Assembly: GCF_005280295.1 (NCBI RefSeq)
Contig: NZ_CP040020.1
Coordinates: forward strand, 1,736,001-1,800,000
Source of the DNA: Brevibacterium sp. CS2
GTDB lineage: Bacteria > Actinomycetota > Actinomycetes > Actinomycetales > Brevibacteriaceae
Length of the DNA: 64,000 nucleotides
Reading direction: 5' to 3'
The position numbers and the translations under genes were made by a program. Each line of letters starts with the position of its first letter. Position 1 is the first letter of the stretch. The notes beneath the pieces are model-generated. The model was not told the DNA's origin and made no database searches. It was given only the letters and a program-made list of their open reading frames with translations. Shown here in pieces: positions 45,998-53,957 of the stretch.

Positions 45998-47083
45998 GTG
46001 GCAAACCAACCGATCCGAGTCGCGATCGCCGGTCTCGGCAATTGCGCGACCTCGCTCATCCAGGGTGTCGAGTACTACAAGGACGCCGCACCCGATGAGC
46101 AGATCCCCGGCCTCATGCACGTGAACTTCGGGGACTACCACGTGGGCGATCTCGACTTCGTCGCCGCCTTCGACGTGGACGCCGCGAAGGTCGGCCTCGA
46201 CATCGCCGACGCCCTCCAGGCCTCGCAGAACAACACGATCACCATCACCGAGGTGCCCGCCACCGGCGTCCAGGTGCAGCGCGGGCCCACCCTCGACGGG
46301 CTCGGCCGCTACTACCGCGAGACCATCGAGGAATCGACCGCGGAGCCCGTCGACGTCGCCGCGGTGCTCCGCGAGCGCGAGGTCGACGTCCTCGTCTGCT
46401 ACCTGCCCGTCGGCTCGCAGCAGGCCACCGAGTTCTACGCTCAGGCCGCGATCGACGCCGGCGTTGCCTTCGTCAACGCCCTGCCGGTCTTCATCGCCGG
46501 GACGAAGGAGTGGGACGAGAAGTTCCGCGCCGCCGGCGTGCCGATCGTCGGCGACGACATCAAGAGCCAGATCGGTGCGACGATCACCCACCGCGTCATG
46601 GCGAAGCTGTTCGAGGACCGCGGCGTCATCCTCGACCGGACCTACCAGCTCAACGTCGGCGGCAACATGGACTTCAAGAACATGCTCGAGCGCGAGCGCC
46701 TCGAGTCGAAGAAGATCTCGAAGACGCAGGCCGTCACCTCGAACACCTCCGCCCGGCTGTCCGAGCGCGACGTGCACATCGGCCCGAGCGACTACGTCGC
46801 CTGGCTCGACGACCGCAAGTGGGCCTTCGTCCGGCTCGAGGGCCGCAACTTCGGCGACGCTCCGGTGTCGCTCGAGTACAAGCTCGAGGTGTGGGACTCG
46901 CCGAACTCCGCCGGCGTCATCATCGACGCCGTGCGCGCGGCGAAGATCGGGCTCGACCGCGGCGTCGGCGGGCCCCTGATCTCCGCGTCCTCGTACTTCA
47001 TGAAGTCCCCGCCGGAGCAGCAGCACGACGACGCCGCGAAGGCCGCCGTCGAAGCCTTCATCCGGGGTGACATCGAGCGCTGA
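45998..47083 (+). CDS. ino1: Inositol-3-phosphate synthase
   Basis: Converts glucose 6-phosphate to inositol 3-phosphate with NAD, the first step toward phosphatidylinositol and mycothiol in actinobacteria. The 361-residue protein has the NAD fold [16 protein letters not shown], the central [19 protein letters not shown], the active-site segment [16 protein letters not shown] and [24 protein letters not shown] 45998 fits the family N-terminus, with GAGAAGGAG 11 nt upstream. An upstream in-frame extension to 45884 is Arg/Ser-rich and falls in the leader, so it is rejected. Confidence 0.96.
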   Translation: MANQPIRVAIAGLGNCATSLIQGVEYYKDAAPDEQIPGLMHVNFGDYHVGDLDFVAAFDVDAAKVGLDIADALQASQNNTITITEVPATGVQVQRGPTLDGLGRYYRETIEESTAEPVDVAAVLREREVDVLVCYLPVGSQQATEFYAQAAIDAGVAFVNALPVFIAGTKEWDEKFRAAGVPIVGDDIKSQIGATITHRVMAKLFEDRGVILDRTYQLNVGGNMDFKNMLERERLESKKISKTQAVTSNTSARLSERDVHIGPSDYVAWLDDRKWAFVRLEGRNFGDAPVSLEYKLEVWDSPNSAGVIIDAVRAAKIGLDRGVGGPLISASSYFMKSPPEQQHDDAAKAAVEAFIRGDIER

Positions 47084-47110
47084 CGCGCCTCTGCGCACTC
47101 CACCGTTCCG

Positions 47111-47133
47111 GGCCCGCCGCATCGCGGCGGGCC
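47111..47133 (+). terminator. ino1 terminator
   Basis: Perfect 10-bp stem (47111-47120 with 47124-47133) and a 3-nt ATC loop, 28 nt after the stop. Confidence 0.7.
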
Positions 47134-47221
47134 TGCGGCGTCTCCGGGCGCTCGTCGACAGGTGATCGGCGACCGGTCCGCAAGGTCCTGGGCGGGCTTC
47201 TGGAGGCCGCCCACCTGCTGT

Positions 47222-47227
47222 TACTCT
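47222..47227 (+). promoter_or_regulatory. Candidate -10 of the abgT-like gene
   Basis: TACTCT, about 64 nt before ATG 47291, leaving a leader with the AAAGG ribosome site. Confidence 0.4.
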
Positions 47228-47290
47228 GAACCAGTCCCAACCCCTGGCGGCGACATCCGCGTCCCCGCCCCCGAGGCCGAAAGGCGACCG

Positions 47291-48883
47291 ATGTCGACAG
47301 CAGCGGCAGGCACGCAGGGCTCCCCGCCCGGCAAGACCGACGACAACCTCAACTTCCTCATGCGCTCCCTGGTCTTCATCGAGAAGGCCGGCAACAAGCT
47401 GCCGCACCCGTTCTGGCTGTTCCTCAGCCTCGCGGTGATCGTCATGATCCTGTCGTGGATCCTCGCGAACGCCGGCACCTCGGCGGTCAACCCGGCCACC
47501 GGTGAGACCGTCACCGCGGTCAACCTGCTCTCGCAGGAGAACCTCCGCGAGATCGTCGCGAACGTCGTGACGAACTACGTCACCTTCCCGGCACTCGGCC
47601 TCGTGCTCGTCGTGCTCTTCGGAGTCGCCGTCGCCGAGCGCTCCGGCCTCATCCCGACCCTCATGCGCTCGGCGATGGCGAAGACCTCGCCGCGCTGGAT
47701 CACCCTCATCGTCGCGCTCACCGGTGCGGCGGCCTCGATCGCCTCCGACGCCTCGTACATGATCGTCATCCCGCTCGGCGGGCTCGCGTTCAAGGCCGTC
47801 GGCCGCAATCCGGTGATCGGCTGCGCCGTGGCCTACGCCGCGACCTCCGGCGGCTACTCCGCCGCCCCGTTCGTCAACAGCCTCGACGCGATCCTCGGCG
47901 GCATCTCCACCTCGGCCGCCCACATCATCGACGAGAGCTACACCGTCACCCCGGTGGCGAACCTCTACTTCAACTTCGTGTCGATGTTCGCCGTCGCGAT
48001 CGCGATCACCATCGTCACCGAGCTCCTCCTCAACAAGCGCGGCGAGCAGCTCGAGCTCACCGAGGAGGAGGTGCCCGAGGGGGAGGACCGCGACCTCACC
48101 ACGAAGGTCACCCCGGCGGAGAAGCGCGGCATGATCGCCGCCCTCATCACCCTCATCGTGTGCGTCGGCATCGTCGTGGCGCTCGCCTGGCCGGCGGACT
48201 CCTTCCTCCGCGACACCGAGGGCGCCTTCGGACCCGAGTCCGGCCTCATGGCCGGGATCGCCGCGATCATCGGCTTCGGCTTCTTCGTCATCGGCATCGT
48301 CTACGGTGTGGTCACCGGCTCGATCCGCCACCCCAACGACGTCCCGGAGATGATCGTCAAGGGCGTCGCGCCCTTCGTCCAGGTGCTCGTCCTGTTCTTC
48401 GCCGCCTCCCAGTTCCTCGCCCTGTTCAAGATGTCCGCGCTCGGCGAGATCCTCGCGATCCGCGGCGCCGAGTTCTTCCAGGAGATCGGTGCGAGCACCT
48501 TCCTCATCCTGTTCGGCGCCTACCTGCTCGTCGCCGTCGGAGCGCTCTTCATCACCTCGGGCTCGGGCCTGTGGACGCTCATGGCCCCGGTCCTCGTGCC
48601 GATGCTCATGCTGCTCAACATCTCCCCGGAGACCACGCAGGCGGTGTACCGCATCGGCGACTCGACGACGAACATCGTGTCGCCCATGAGCCCGTACTTC
48701 GTCATGATCCTCGGCTTCATCCAGCGCTACAAGAAGGACGCCGGGATCGGCACCCTGCTGTCCCTGACGATCCCGCTGTCGATCGGCATGTTCATCGTCT
48801 GGGGCCTGCTGTTCTTCGTCTGGTGGGCGCTCGGCATCCCGTGGGGACCCGGTGCGGCGATCAGCTACGAGCTGCCGGGCTGA
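47291..48883 (+). CDS. AbgT family transporter
   Basis: 530 residues with about 12 membrane segments. Members import p-aminobenzoyl-glutamate or export antimetabolites such as sulfonamides. Typical motifs: NKLPHPFWLFLSLAVIVM near residue 35, FPALGLVLVVLFGVAVAERSGLI, the conserved SDASYMIVIPLGGLAF, SGGYSAAPFVNSLDAILGG and SGSGLWTLMAPVLVPMLML. A charged cytoplasmic loop (LTEEEVPEGEDRD) splits the halves. ATG 47291 has AAAGG 8 nt upstream; the longer frame back to 47162 overlaps the promoter. The substrate is unknown. Confidence 0.92.
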   Translation: MSTAAAGTQGSPPGKTDDNLNFLMRSLVFIEKAGNKLPHPFWLFLSLAVIVMILSWILANAGTSAVNPATGETVTAVNLLSQENLREIVANVVTNYVTFPALGLVLVVLFGVAVAERSGLIPTLMRSAMAKTSPRWITLIVALTGAAASIASDASYMIVIPLGGLAFKAVGRNPVIGCAVAYAATSGGYSAAPFVNSLDAILGGISTSAAHIIDESYTVTPVANLYFNFVSMFAVAIAITIVTELLLNKRGEQLELTEEEVPEGEDRDLTTKVTPAEKRGMIAALITLIVCVGIVVALAWPADSFLRDTEGAFGPESGLMAGIAAIIGFGFFVIGIVYGVVTGSIRHPNDVPEMIVKGVAPFVQVLVLFFAASQFLALFKMSALGEILAIRGAEFFQEIGASTFLILFGAYLLVAVGALFITSGSGLWTLMAPVLVPMLMLLNISPETTQAVYRIGDSTTNIVSPMSPYFVMILGFIQRYKKDAGIGTLLSLTIPLSIGMFIVWGLLFFVWWALGIPWGPGAAISYELPG

Positions 48884-48965
48884 ACGCCCGCGGGCCTGCG
48901 CATAACAGGTCTGTAACGCCCGCTCGGGGACCCCTGGACTCAAGGGTTCTGTCAGATTCGGACTG

Positions 48966-48971
48966 TACTGT
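48966..48971 (+). promoter_or_regulatory. Candidate -10 of the Bax-inhibitor-like gene
   Basis: TACTGT, 36 nt before ATG 49008, with AAAGGA in the short leader. Confidence 0.4.
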
Positions 48972-49007
48972 TGTGGACGGACGACATCCGCCCTCGAAAG
49001 GAATTCT

Positions 49008-49811
49008 ATGAGCAATCCGCTTGTACGCCGCGGCCTCGAACAGGGGATCCAGGCCGGGCGCTCCCAGACGCCGGCCCCGTCGGCCGAGCAGCTCGACCAG
49101 ATGTACCGCATGCCCTCGGCAGAGCGCCCGACGGCACCGGCCGAGCGGCCGATGACCTACGACGACGTGCTGATGAAGACCGCGTTCTGCTTCGCGGTGC
49201 TCCTCGCCGGTGCGGTCGTCGGCTGGTTCATGCCGATTCTCGCGCTGCCCGCGGCGATCGTCGGGCTCGTGCTCGGCCTCGTCAACGCCTTCAAGCGCGA
49301 GCCGAACAAGGCCCTGATCCTGCTCTACGCGGGCATCCAGGGCGTGTTCCTCGGCGGCATCTCCGGAATCTTCGAGGCGAGCTACTCCGGCATCGTCATG
49401 CAGGCCGTGCTCGCCACGCTGTGCGTGTTCGGGCTGATGTTCGCGCTGTTCCGGTTCCGCGTCATCCGGATGAGCAAGGGGTTCACCAAGTTCCTCATGC
49501 TCGCCGTCGGCGGCTACGCCCTGTTCTCGATCGTCAACTTCGTGTTCGTGCTCGCCACCGGCTCCGGCGGCGCGCGCAGCGTGGAGATCTCGATCATGGG
49601 CGTCACCATGCCGCTCGGCGTGCTCATCGGCATCGTCGCGGTCGTGCTCGCCTCGCTCACCCTCGTGGCCGACTTCCAGATGATCGAGGACGGCGTCAAG
49701 CACCGGATCCCGGAGCGCTACTCCTGGACCTGCGCGTTCTCGCTCATGGTCACCCTGGTGTGGCTCTACATCGAGATCCTGCGCCTGCTCTCGTACTTCC
49801 GGAGCAACTGA
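49008..49811 (+). CDS. Bax inhibitor-1 / YccA family membrane protein
   Basis: 267 residues. A Pro/Ala-rich N-terminus is followed by seven predicted helices, the count of the family. Recognisable stretches are the MTYDDVLMKTAFCFAVLLAGA start of helix 1, IQGVFLGGISGIFEASYSGIV, and the C-terminal helix pair with an acidic residue, VADFQMIEDGVKHRIPERYSW, the putative pH-sensitive region. Its role in bacteria is not settled; related proteins leak calcium or affect membrane-protein turnover. ATG 49008 has AAAGGA 7 nt upstream. Confidence 0.9.
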   Translation: MSNPLVRRGLEQGIQAGRSQTPAPSAEQLDQMYRMPSAERPTAPAERPMTYDDVLMKTAFCFAVLLAGAVVGWFMPILALPAAIVGLVLGLVNAFKREPNKALILLYAGIQGVFLGGISGIFEASYSGIVMQAVLATLCVFGLMFALFRFRVIRMSKGFTKFLMLAVGGYALFSIVNFVFVLATGSGGARSVEISIMGVTMPLGVLIGIVAVVLASLTLVADFQMIEDGVKHRIPERYSWTCAFSLMVTLVWLYIEILRLLSYFRSN

Positions 49812-49841
49812 GGCACAGGACGACCGAGGCACAGGCCCCAC

Positions 49842-50138
49842 ATGACACCGGACACGGCGGCGGATCTCCACACGGAGGTCCGCCGCCTCCGCATTCGGAT
49901 CGCCGGACTCAGCGGTCCCGAGCTCGACGCCGGCCGGCGCGCGGCGATCCGCGCCGCGCTCGCCGCGCTCTCCGCCCTGTCCGCCGCCGGGCGCCCCGTG
50001 CCCGTACTCGCCGACCGGGTGCTCGGCGACCAGCTCGTCGTGCTCCTCCAGGACTGCCTGCCGGAGTACGGCGCCGCACCCGCCGTCACCGCCCGGGCGC
50101 TGCAGATCGCCGTGGAGCTGCGGCGGGACCTGGCTTGA
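49842..50138 (+). CDS. Hypothetical helical protein
   Basis: 98 residues, Ala/Leu/Arg-rich and probably all-helical: LHTEVRRLRIRIAGLSGPELD, ARRAAIRAALAALSALS-like repeats, LADRVLGDQLVVLLQDCLPEY and a final helix ending VELRRDLA. It has no membrane segment and no recognised family. High GC3 in this frame and a position 30 nt after the Bax-inhibitor-like gene in the same direction support a real gene. The ribosome site is weak (AGGC). Confidence 0.65.
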   Translation: MTPDTAADLHTEVRRLRIRIAGLSGPELDAGRRAAIRAALAALSALSAAGRPVPVLADRVLGDQLVVLLQDCLPEYGAAPAVTARALQIAVELRRDLA

Positions 50139-50153
50139 GTCCGGTCCCGGCCG

Positions 50154-50194
50154 GGTGACCCGGGTCACCTTCCGGATCGGGCGCAGGATAGGGT
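50154..50194 (+). promoter_or_regulatory. Symporter-operon promoter with CRP/GlxR-like operator
   Basis: A 16-nt perfect palindrome (50154-50169) contains GTGA-N6-TCAC (50155-50168). The -10 is TAGGGT (50189-50194). The palindrome centre is about 40 bp upstream of the predicted start site, the usual place for class II CRP activation. Confidence 0.55.
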
Positions 50195-50285
50195 GAGCCG
50201 GACGAGTCCGCGCGGAACCGGAGCGCCGCTGCCGGCCGGGGGCTCGTCGCGGAATTGCTCGCACCTCACTGGAAGGCCAGCGCTC

Positions 50286-50489
50286 ATGTTCGGATTGCCG
50301 GCGGTCACCACCGCGGTCCTCATCGGGATCCCTCTCTTCTGGGTCCTCTACACCATCGGGTTCCTCGTCGTGTCGCGGAACTGGGCACGGGAGGACGCAG
50401 ACACGGATGCCCCGGGCGGCCCGAGCGCACCTGCCGGCCCCGGGACACCGGCCGGACCCGCCGGTGCGACGGGGGGTGACGTGCGATGA
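50286..50489 (+). CDS. Small membrane protein preceding the Na+/solute symporter
   Basis: 67 residues. One membrane helix with an aromatic cluster (PLFWVLYTIGFLVVS) and a Pro/Gly/Ala-rich tail. Small one-helix or two-helix proteins are often encoded immediately before SSS-family symporters and may assist them, as the DUF485-type partner does for acetate permeases; this one is shorter. GGAAGG stands 9 nt before ATG 50286. Its stop overlaps the symporter ATG. Confidence 0.75.
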   Translation: MFGLPAVTTAVLIGIPLFWVLYTIGFLVVSRNWAREDADTDAPGGPSAPAGPGTPAGPAGATGGDVR

Positions 50490-52042
50490 ACCTCGAGACG
50501 ATCTTCCTCATCATCTACTTCATCGCGATGATCGCGATCGGCGTGTGGGCGATGCGCCGCGGCACCCAGGACTCCGAGGGATTCCTGCTCGGCGGCCGCA
50601 GCCTCGGCCCGGCGGTCACCGCGCTGCGCCTGCAGAGCTCGTCGATGTCGGGCTACATGTTCCTCGGTGCCGGCTCGCTCGGCTACACCCAGGGCTACTT
50701 CGGCATGTGGTACGCGATGGGCGACATCGGCGGCGGCGTGCTCAACCTGTCAATCCTCGGCCGCCGGATGCGCAAGCTCTCCCAGATCCTCGGCTCGCTC
50801 ACCTCGATCGAGTATCTCGAGCACCGGTATCCCTCGAGGTGGACGCGGCTGATCGCTGCGCCGATCGCCCTGTTCTGCATCTTCTTCTACGTCATGAGCC
50901 AGTTCATCGCCGGCGGCCGCGGGCTCGAGATGGTCACCGGGGTCCCCTACGTGTGGGCGCTCGCGATCGCGATCGGCGTCATCGTCGCCTACACCTTCCT
51001 CGGCGGGTACCTCGCCGTGGCCTACACCGACTTCGTGCAGGCGATCATCATGGTCATCGGCATGCTGTGGATCCTCATCGCCACCCTCATGGCCGTCGGC
51101 GGACTCACGGCCGGCAACACCGCGGTCGCGGAGATCAACCCGAACCTGCTGTCGATGTGGGGTCCGGACGGGATCGCCGGGGTGCAGTGGGGCGTGATCA
51201 TCGGCGCGCTGCTCGTGTTCTCCATCGGCTACATGGGCTGGCCCCACGTCAACGTCAGCCACATGGCGATGAAGAACCCCTCGGTGGCCCGCCGGGCGGG
51301 TCTCTACGCGACCGTCTACAACCTCCTCTTCATCCCGGCGCCCTACCTCATCGGCGTGCTCGCCCTCATCATCGTGCCCAACCTCGCCGACCCGGAGCTC
51401 GCGATCTTCGAGGTCGCGGACATCGTGCTGCCGGCCTTCGCCGTCGGAATCGTCATGGCCGCGATCATGGCCGCGATCATGTCCACCGCCGACGCCCTGC
51501 TGCTCCAGTCGGGCACGATCGCGAGCTACGACCTCTTCCGCCGGTTCATCAACCCGCGCATGACCGACCGGCAGTCGGTGTGGGTCTCCCGCATCACGGT
51601 GCTCCTGCTCGCGATCATCGGCTACGTCGTCGCGATCGTCGGCGCCCCGGCGGTCGCCCAGGTCGTCATCTTCTCCACCACGGTGCTCGGCGCGGCCTTC
51701 GTGCCGGCCTACGTGTGCGCGGCCTGGTGGAAGAAGGCGAACACCGTCGGCGCGATCTCCTCGATGATCGTCGGCACCGTCGTCGTCGTCGCGTGGCAGT
51801 TCTCCGGGCTCGTCGACGTCACCGGGATCGACCCGATGGGCGTGGGCATCCTCGCCTCGACGCTCGCGATGATCATCGGCTCACTCGCCACCCAGCGCAC
51901 CAGCCCGGTGCCCGCCCATGTCCACGAGGCACTCGTGGAGACCGACCGGGTCGGTCCGATCCCGGCGCGCCTGCTCACCGGGCAGAACCCCGCGCTCGGC
52001 GGCCAGGTGCCCGGCACCCACGGATCCGCCGACCGGGCGTGA
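50486..52042 (+). CDS. Sodium:solute symporter (SSS family, proline-permease-like)
   Basis: 518 residues with about 13 membrane helices of the LeuT fold. Family marks: FLLGGRSLGPAVTALRLQSSSMSG split over residues 34-57, the GGYLAVAYTDFVQAIIM signature near 170-190 and the sodium-site region MAAIMSTADALLLQSGT. Overall similarity in layout is to PutP-type carriers for proline and related compounds. A D-amino-acid-dehydrogenase-like enzyme in the same operon suggests an amino acid as substrate. It is translationally coupled upstream (ATGA) and downstream (GTGA). Confidence 0.92.
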   Translation: MNLETIFLIIYFIAMIAIGVWAMRRGTQDSEGFLLGGRSLGPAVTALRLQSSSMSGYMFLGAGSLGYTQGYFGMWYAMGDIGGGVLNLSILGRRMRKLSQILGSLTSIEYLEHRYPSRWTRLIAAPIALFCIFFYVMSQFIAGGRGLEMVTGVPYVWALAIAIGVIVAYTFLGGYLAVAYTDFVQAIIMVIGMLWILIATLMAVGGLTAGNTAVAEINPNLLSMWGPDGIAGVQWGVIIGALLVFSIGYMGWPHVNVSHMAMKNPSVARRAGLYATVYNLLFIPAPYLIGVLALIIVPNLADPELAIFEVADIVLPAFAVGIVMAAIMAAIMSTADALLLQSGTIASYDLFRRFINPRMTDRQSVWVSRITVLLLAIIGYVVAIVGAPAVAQVVIFSTTVLGAAFVPAYVCAAWWKKANTVGAISSMIVGTVVVVAWQFSGLVDVTGIDPMGVGILASTLAMIIGSLATQRTSPVPAHVHEALVETDRVGPIPARLLTGQNPALGGQVPGTHGSADRA

Positions 52043-52599
52043 GCGCACTCCCGGGCGCACTGCGCCTGCCGGTCGTGTGCGGCGCCGCCGAGGCGCGGGC
52101 CGTGCTCGTCCGGCGCCTGCCCGGTGCCGCGACGAGCGCGACCGCCGTCGTCCACCCGTACTGGTGGGTGCGCGCCGGGGTGCGGCGCACCGGCCTCCGC
52201 AGAGCCGGCAGAGGAGCAGGTGCCGGTGCGGGAGCAGGCGGGGGAGACCCGCTCGGCGAGATCGTCGACGTGCTCGTCGACGTCTACTCCGGCAAGGGAT
52301 TCATCGCGGCCTTCGAGCCGCACGGGGAGCCGGTCGAGGAGGCGGAGTTCGTCGCCGCGCTCGAACGCACACCGATCCCGGAGGACGACGCGGTCGAGGT
52401 CGCACGGAACCTCCTGCGCACCCGGGTGCAGCGCCGCTGGAAGCTCGGCATGGGCTACCGGGTGGAGATCGCGGAACCGGTCCGCGGGGTGCTCAAACCG
52501 AACTGGCTCGTCAGCGGCCGCGACCGCACGCACGCCGTGCAGATGCTCGTCGACGGGCTCGACGGCACCCACTTCGTCATCAGCGCCCAGGCGCTCTAG
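52039..52599 (+). CDS. Unrecognised 186-residue protein in the symporter operon
   Basis: No family recognised. GTG 52039 overlaps the symporter stop, and high GC3 holds throughout. The N-terminal half contains VVHPYWWVRAGV followed by an Arg/Gly/Ala-rich loop. The second half has VDVLVDVYSGKGFIAAFEP, an acidic stretch (EPVEEAEFVAALERT), LLRTRVQRRWKLGMGYRVEI and the end DGTHFVISAQAL. It has no signal peptide or membrane helix and appears soluble. Its position between the carrier and the FAD enzyme suggests a role in handling the imported compound or in regulation. Confidence 0.75.
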   Translation: MSALPGALRLPVVCGAAEARAVLVRRLPGAATSATAVVHPYWWVRAGVRRTGLRRAGRGAGAGAGAGGGDPLGEIVDVLVDVYSGKGFIAAFEPHGEPVEEAEFVAALERTPIPEDDAVEVARNLLRTRVQRRWKLGMGYRVEIAEPVRGVLKPNWLVSGRDRTHAVQMLVDGLDGTHFVISAQAL

Positions 52600-52616
52600 A
52601 CACGGGAGGACCCACC

Positions 52617-53810
52617 ATGCACGTCATCGTCGTCGGGGCCGGGATCGTCGGACTCGCGAGCGCCTTCCACCTCGCCCGGGCGGGTGCGGAGGTCACCGTG
52701 CTCGAGCGCGACCGGGTGGCCGCCGGGGCGAGCTGGGGCAACGCCGGCTGGGTGTGCCCCGGGCTCGTCGCCCCGCTCGCCGAGCCCGGCGGGTGGCGCC
52801 ACGGGATCCAGGCGCTCACCGACCCGGACGCCCCGCTGTCCGTGCCGCGCCCCACCCCGCAGGTCCTCGGGTTCCTCGCCCGGTTCGCCGCCCAGATGAC
52901 GACCCGGCGGTTCTCCGCCGCGGTCGAGGCGAACGCCCCGCTCACCCGCGAGGCGCTCGCCGCGTTCGACCGGCTCGCCGCCGCCGGGGTCGAGGCGCCC
53001 GTCATCCGCGCCGACTACCACCTCGGCGCGGAGTCCGCCGCGACGATCGCCGCGTTCGAGCACGAGGTCGAGCTGCTCGCCGCGACCGGGGTCGAGCTCG
53101 CCGCCCGGCGCACCCCGGCGGCGGACCTGCCGTACTTTTCCGCGCGGGTCACCCACGCGCTCACCATCACCGGGCAGGCGTACATCGATCCCGGCGCGTA
53201 CTGCGCGGAGCTCGCCCGGGCGGCGCGCGCGGCCGGCGTGGAGATCCGCGAGGGGGTCGAGGTCGTCGCCGGGCACGCGGGCAGCTCCGCGGTCAGCCTC
53301 ATCGACTCCGCGGGTGCGGCGCACACCGCCGACACCGTGCTCGTCGCCGCCGGCGCCTGGTCCGACGAGGTGCTCGGCCCGGTGTTCGGCACCCGTGCGC
53401 GGACCCGGCAGACGAGCGGCCGCGGCTACTCCTTCACCGCCGCCGTGGCCCCCGGGGCCTTGCCCGAGGGCCCGGTGTACTTCCCCACCCAGCGCATCGT
53501 GCTCACCCCGTACCGCTCGGGCGTGCGCGTCGCCGGCACGATGGAGTTCCTGCCGCCGGACGCCCCGCCGCGCGCGGGCCGGATCGAGTCGATCGCCGCG
53601 ACCCTGGCGCCGTTCGTCACCGGCATCGACCTCACCGACACCACCGACCACTGGGTGGGGCCGCGCCCGGTGAGCGACGACGGCCGGCCGGTGCTCCGCC
53701 GCGTCGCCCGGCGCGGATACGTGGCCACCGGCCACGGGATGTGGGGGATCGTCCTCGGACCCGTCACCGGGGAGCGCATGGCCGAGCACATCCTCACCGG
53801 TGAGCGCTGA
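52617..53810 (+). CDS. FAD-dependent D-amino-acid dehydrogenase-like oxidoreductase (DadA/DAO family)
   Basis: 397 residues. The N-terminal dinucleotide fold IVVGAGIVGLASAFHLARAG with the ribose-binding acidic residue in TVLERD binds FAD. ASWGNAGWVCPGL is the DadA-type motif after it, and the C-terminal FAD contact DDGRPVLRR with YVATGHGMWGIVLGPVTGE closes the fold. It deaminates a D-amino acid or a related secondary amine. GGGAGGA lies 7 nt before the ATG. It is the last gene of the symporter operon. Confidence 0.9.
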   Translation: MHVIVVGAGIVGLASAFHLARAGAEVTVLERDRVAAGASWGNAGWVCPGLVAPLAEPGGWRHGIQALTDPDAPLSVPRPTPQVLGFLARFAAQMTTRRFSAAVEANAPLTREALAAFDRLAAAGVEAPVIRADYHLGAESAATIAAFEHEVELLAATGVELAARRTPAADLPYFSARVTHALTITGQAYIDPGAYCAELARAARAAGVEIREGVEVVAGHAGSSAVSLIDSAGAAHTADTVLVAAGAWSDEVLGPVFGTRARTRQTSGRGYSFTAAVAPGALPEGPVYFPTQRIVLTPYRSGVRVAGTMEFLPPDAPPRAGRIESIAATLAPFVTGIDLTDTTDHWVGPRPVSDDGRPVLRRVARRGYVATGHGMWGIVLGPVTGERMAEHILTGER

Positions 53811-53837
53811 GCGGCTGCGCCGCCCACCCCTGCCGTC

Positions 53838-53881
53838 ACGGCGCCGCGCGCCCACCCGTAACGGCGCCGCGCGCCCACCCG
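53838..53881. repeat. 21-bp direct repeat
   Basis: Identical 21-bp units at 53838-53858 and 53861-53881 (23-bp period), with a weaker copy just upstream, between the FAD enzyme gene and the MFS gene. Confidence 0.7.
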
Positions 53882-53888
53882 ACCCGGC

Positions 53889-53918
53889 GTGAGGCGCGTC
53901 ACTCCACCGTGATGTAAT
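53889..53918 (+). promoter_or_regulatory. Candidate MFS promoter with CRP/GlxR-like dyad
   Basis: GTGA-N6-TCAC at 53889-53902 and a comparatively AT-rich TGTAAT at 53913-53918 as a poor -10. GACGAGGAG follows as the ribosome site. Confidence 0.4.
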
Positions 53919-53957
53919 GGCTTGCGGGAACCGATCGACGAGGAGTGCGGTGCAGTG

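Noticed and set aside
45944..49111. Minus-strand open frame of about 1050 codons opposite ino1 and the abgT-like gene
   Set aside because: Crosses two real genes and their promoters with no recognisable protein content.
50193..50285. GTG start at 50193 for the small symporter-linked protein
   Set aside because: It overlaps the -10 hexamer, and the ATG at 50286 has a better ribosome site.
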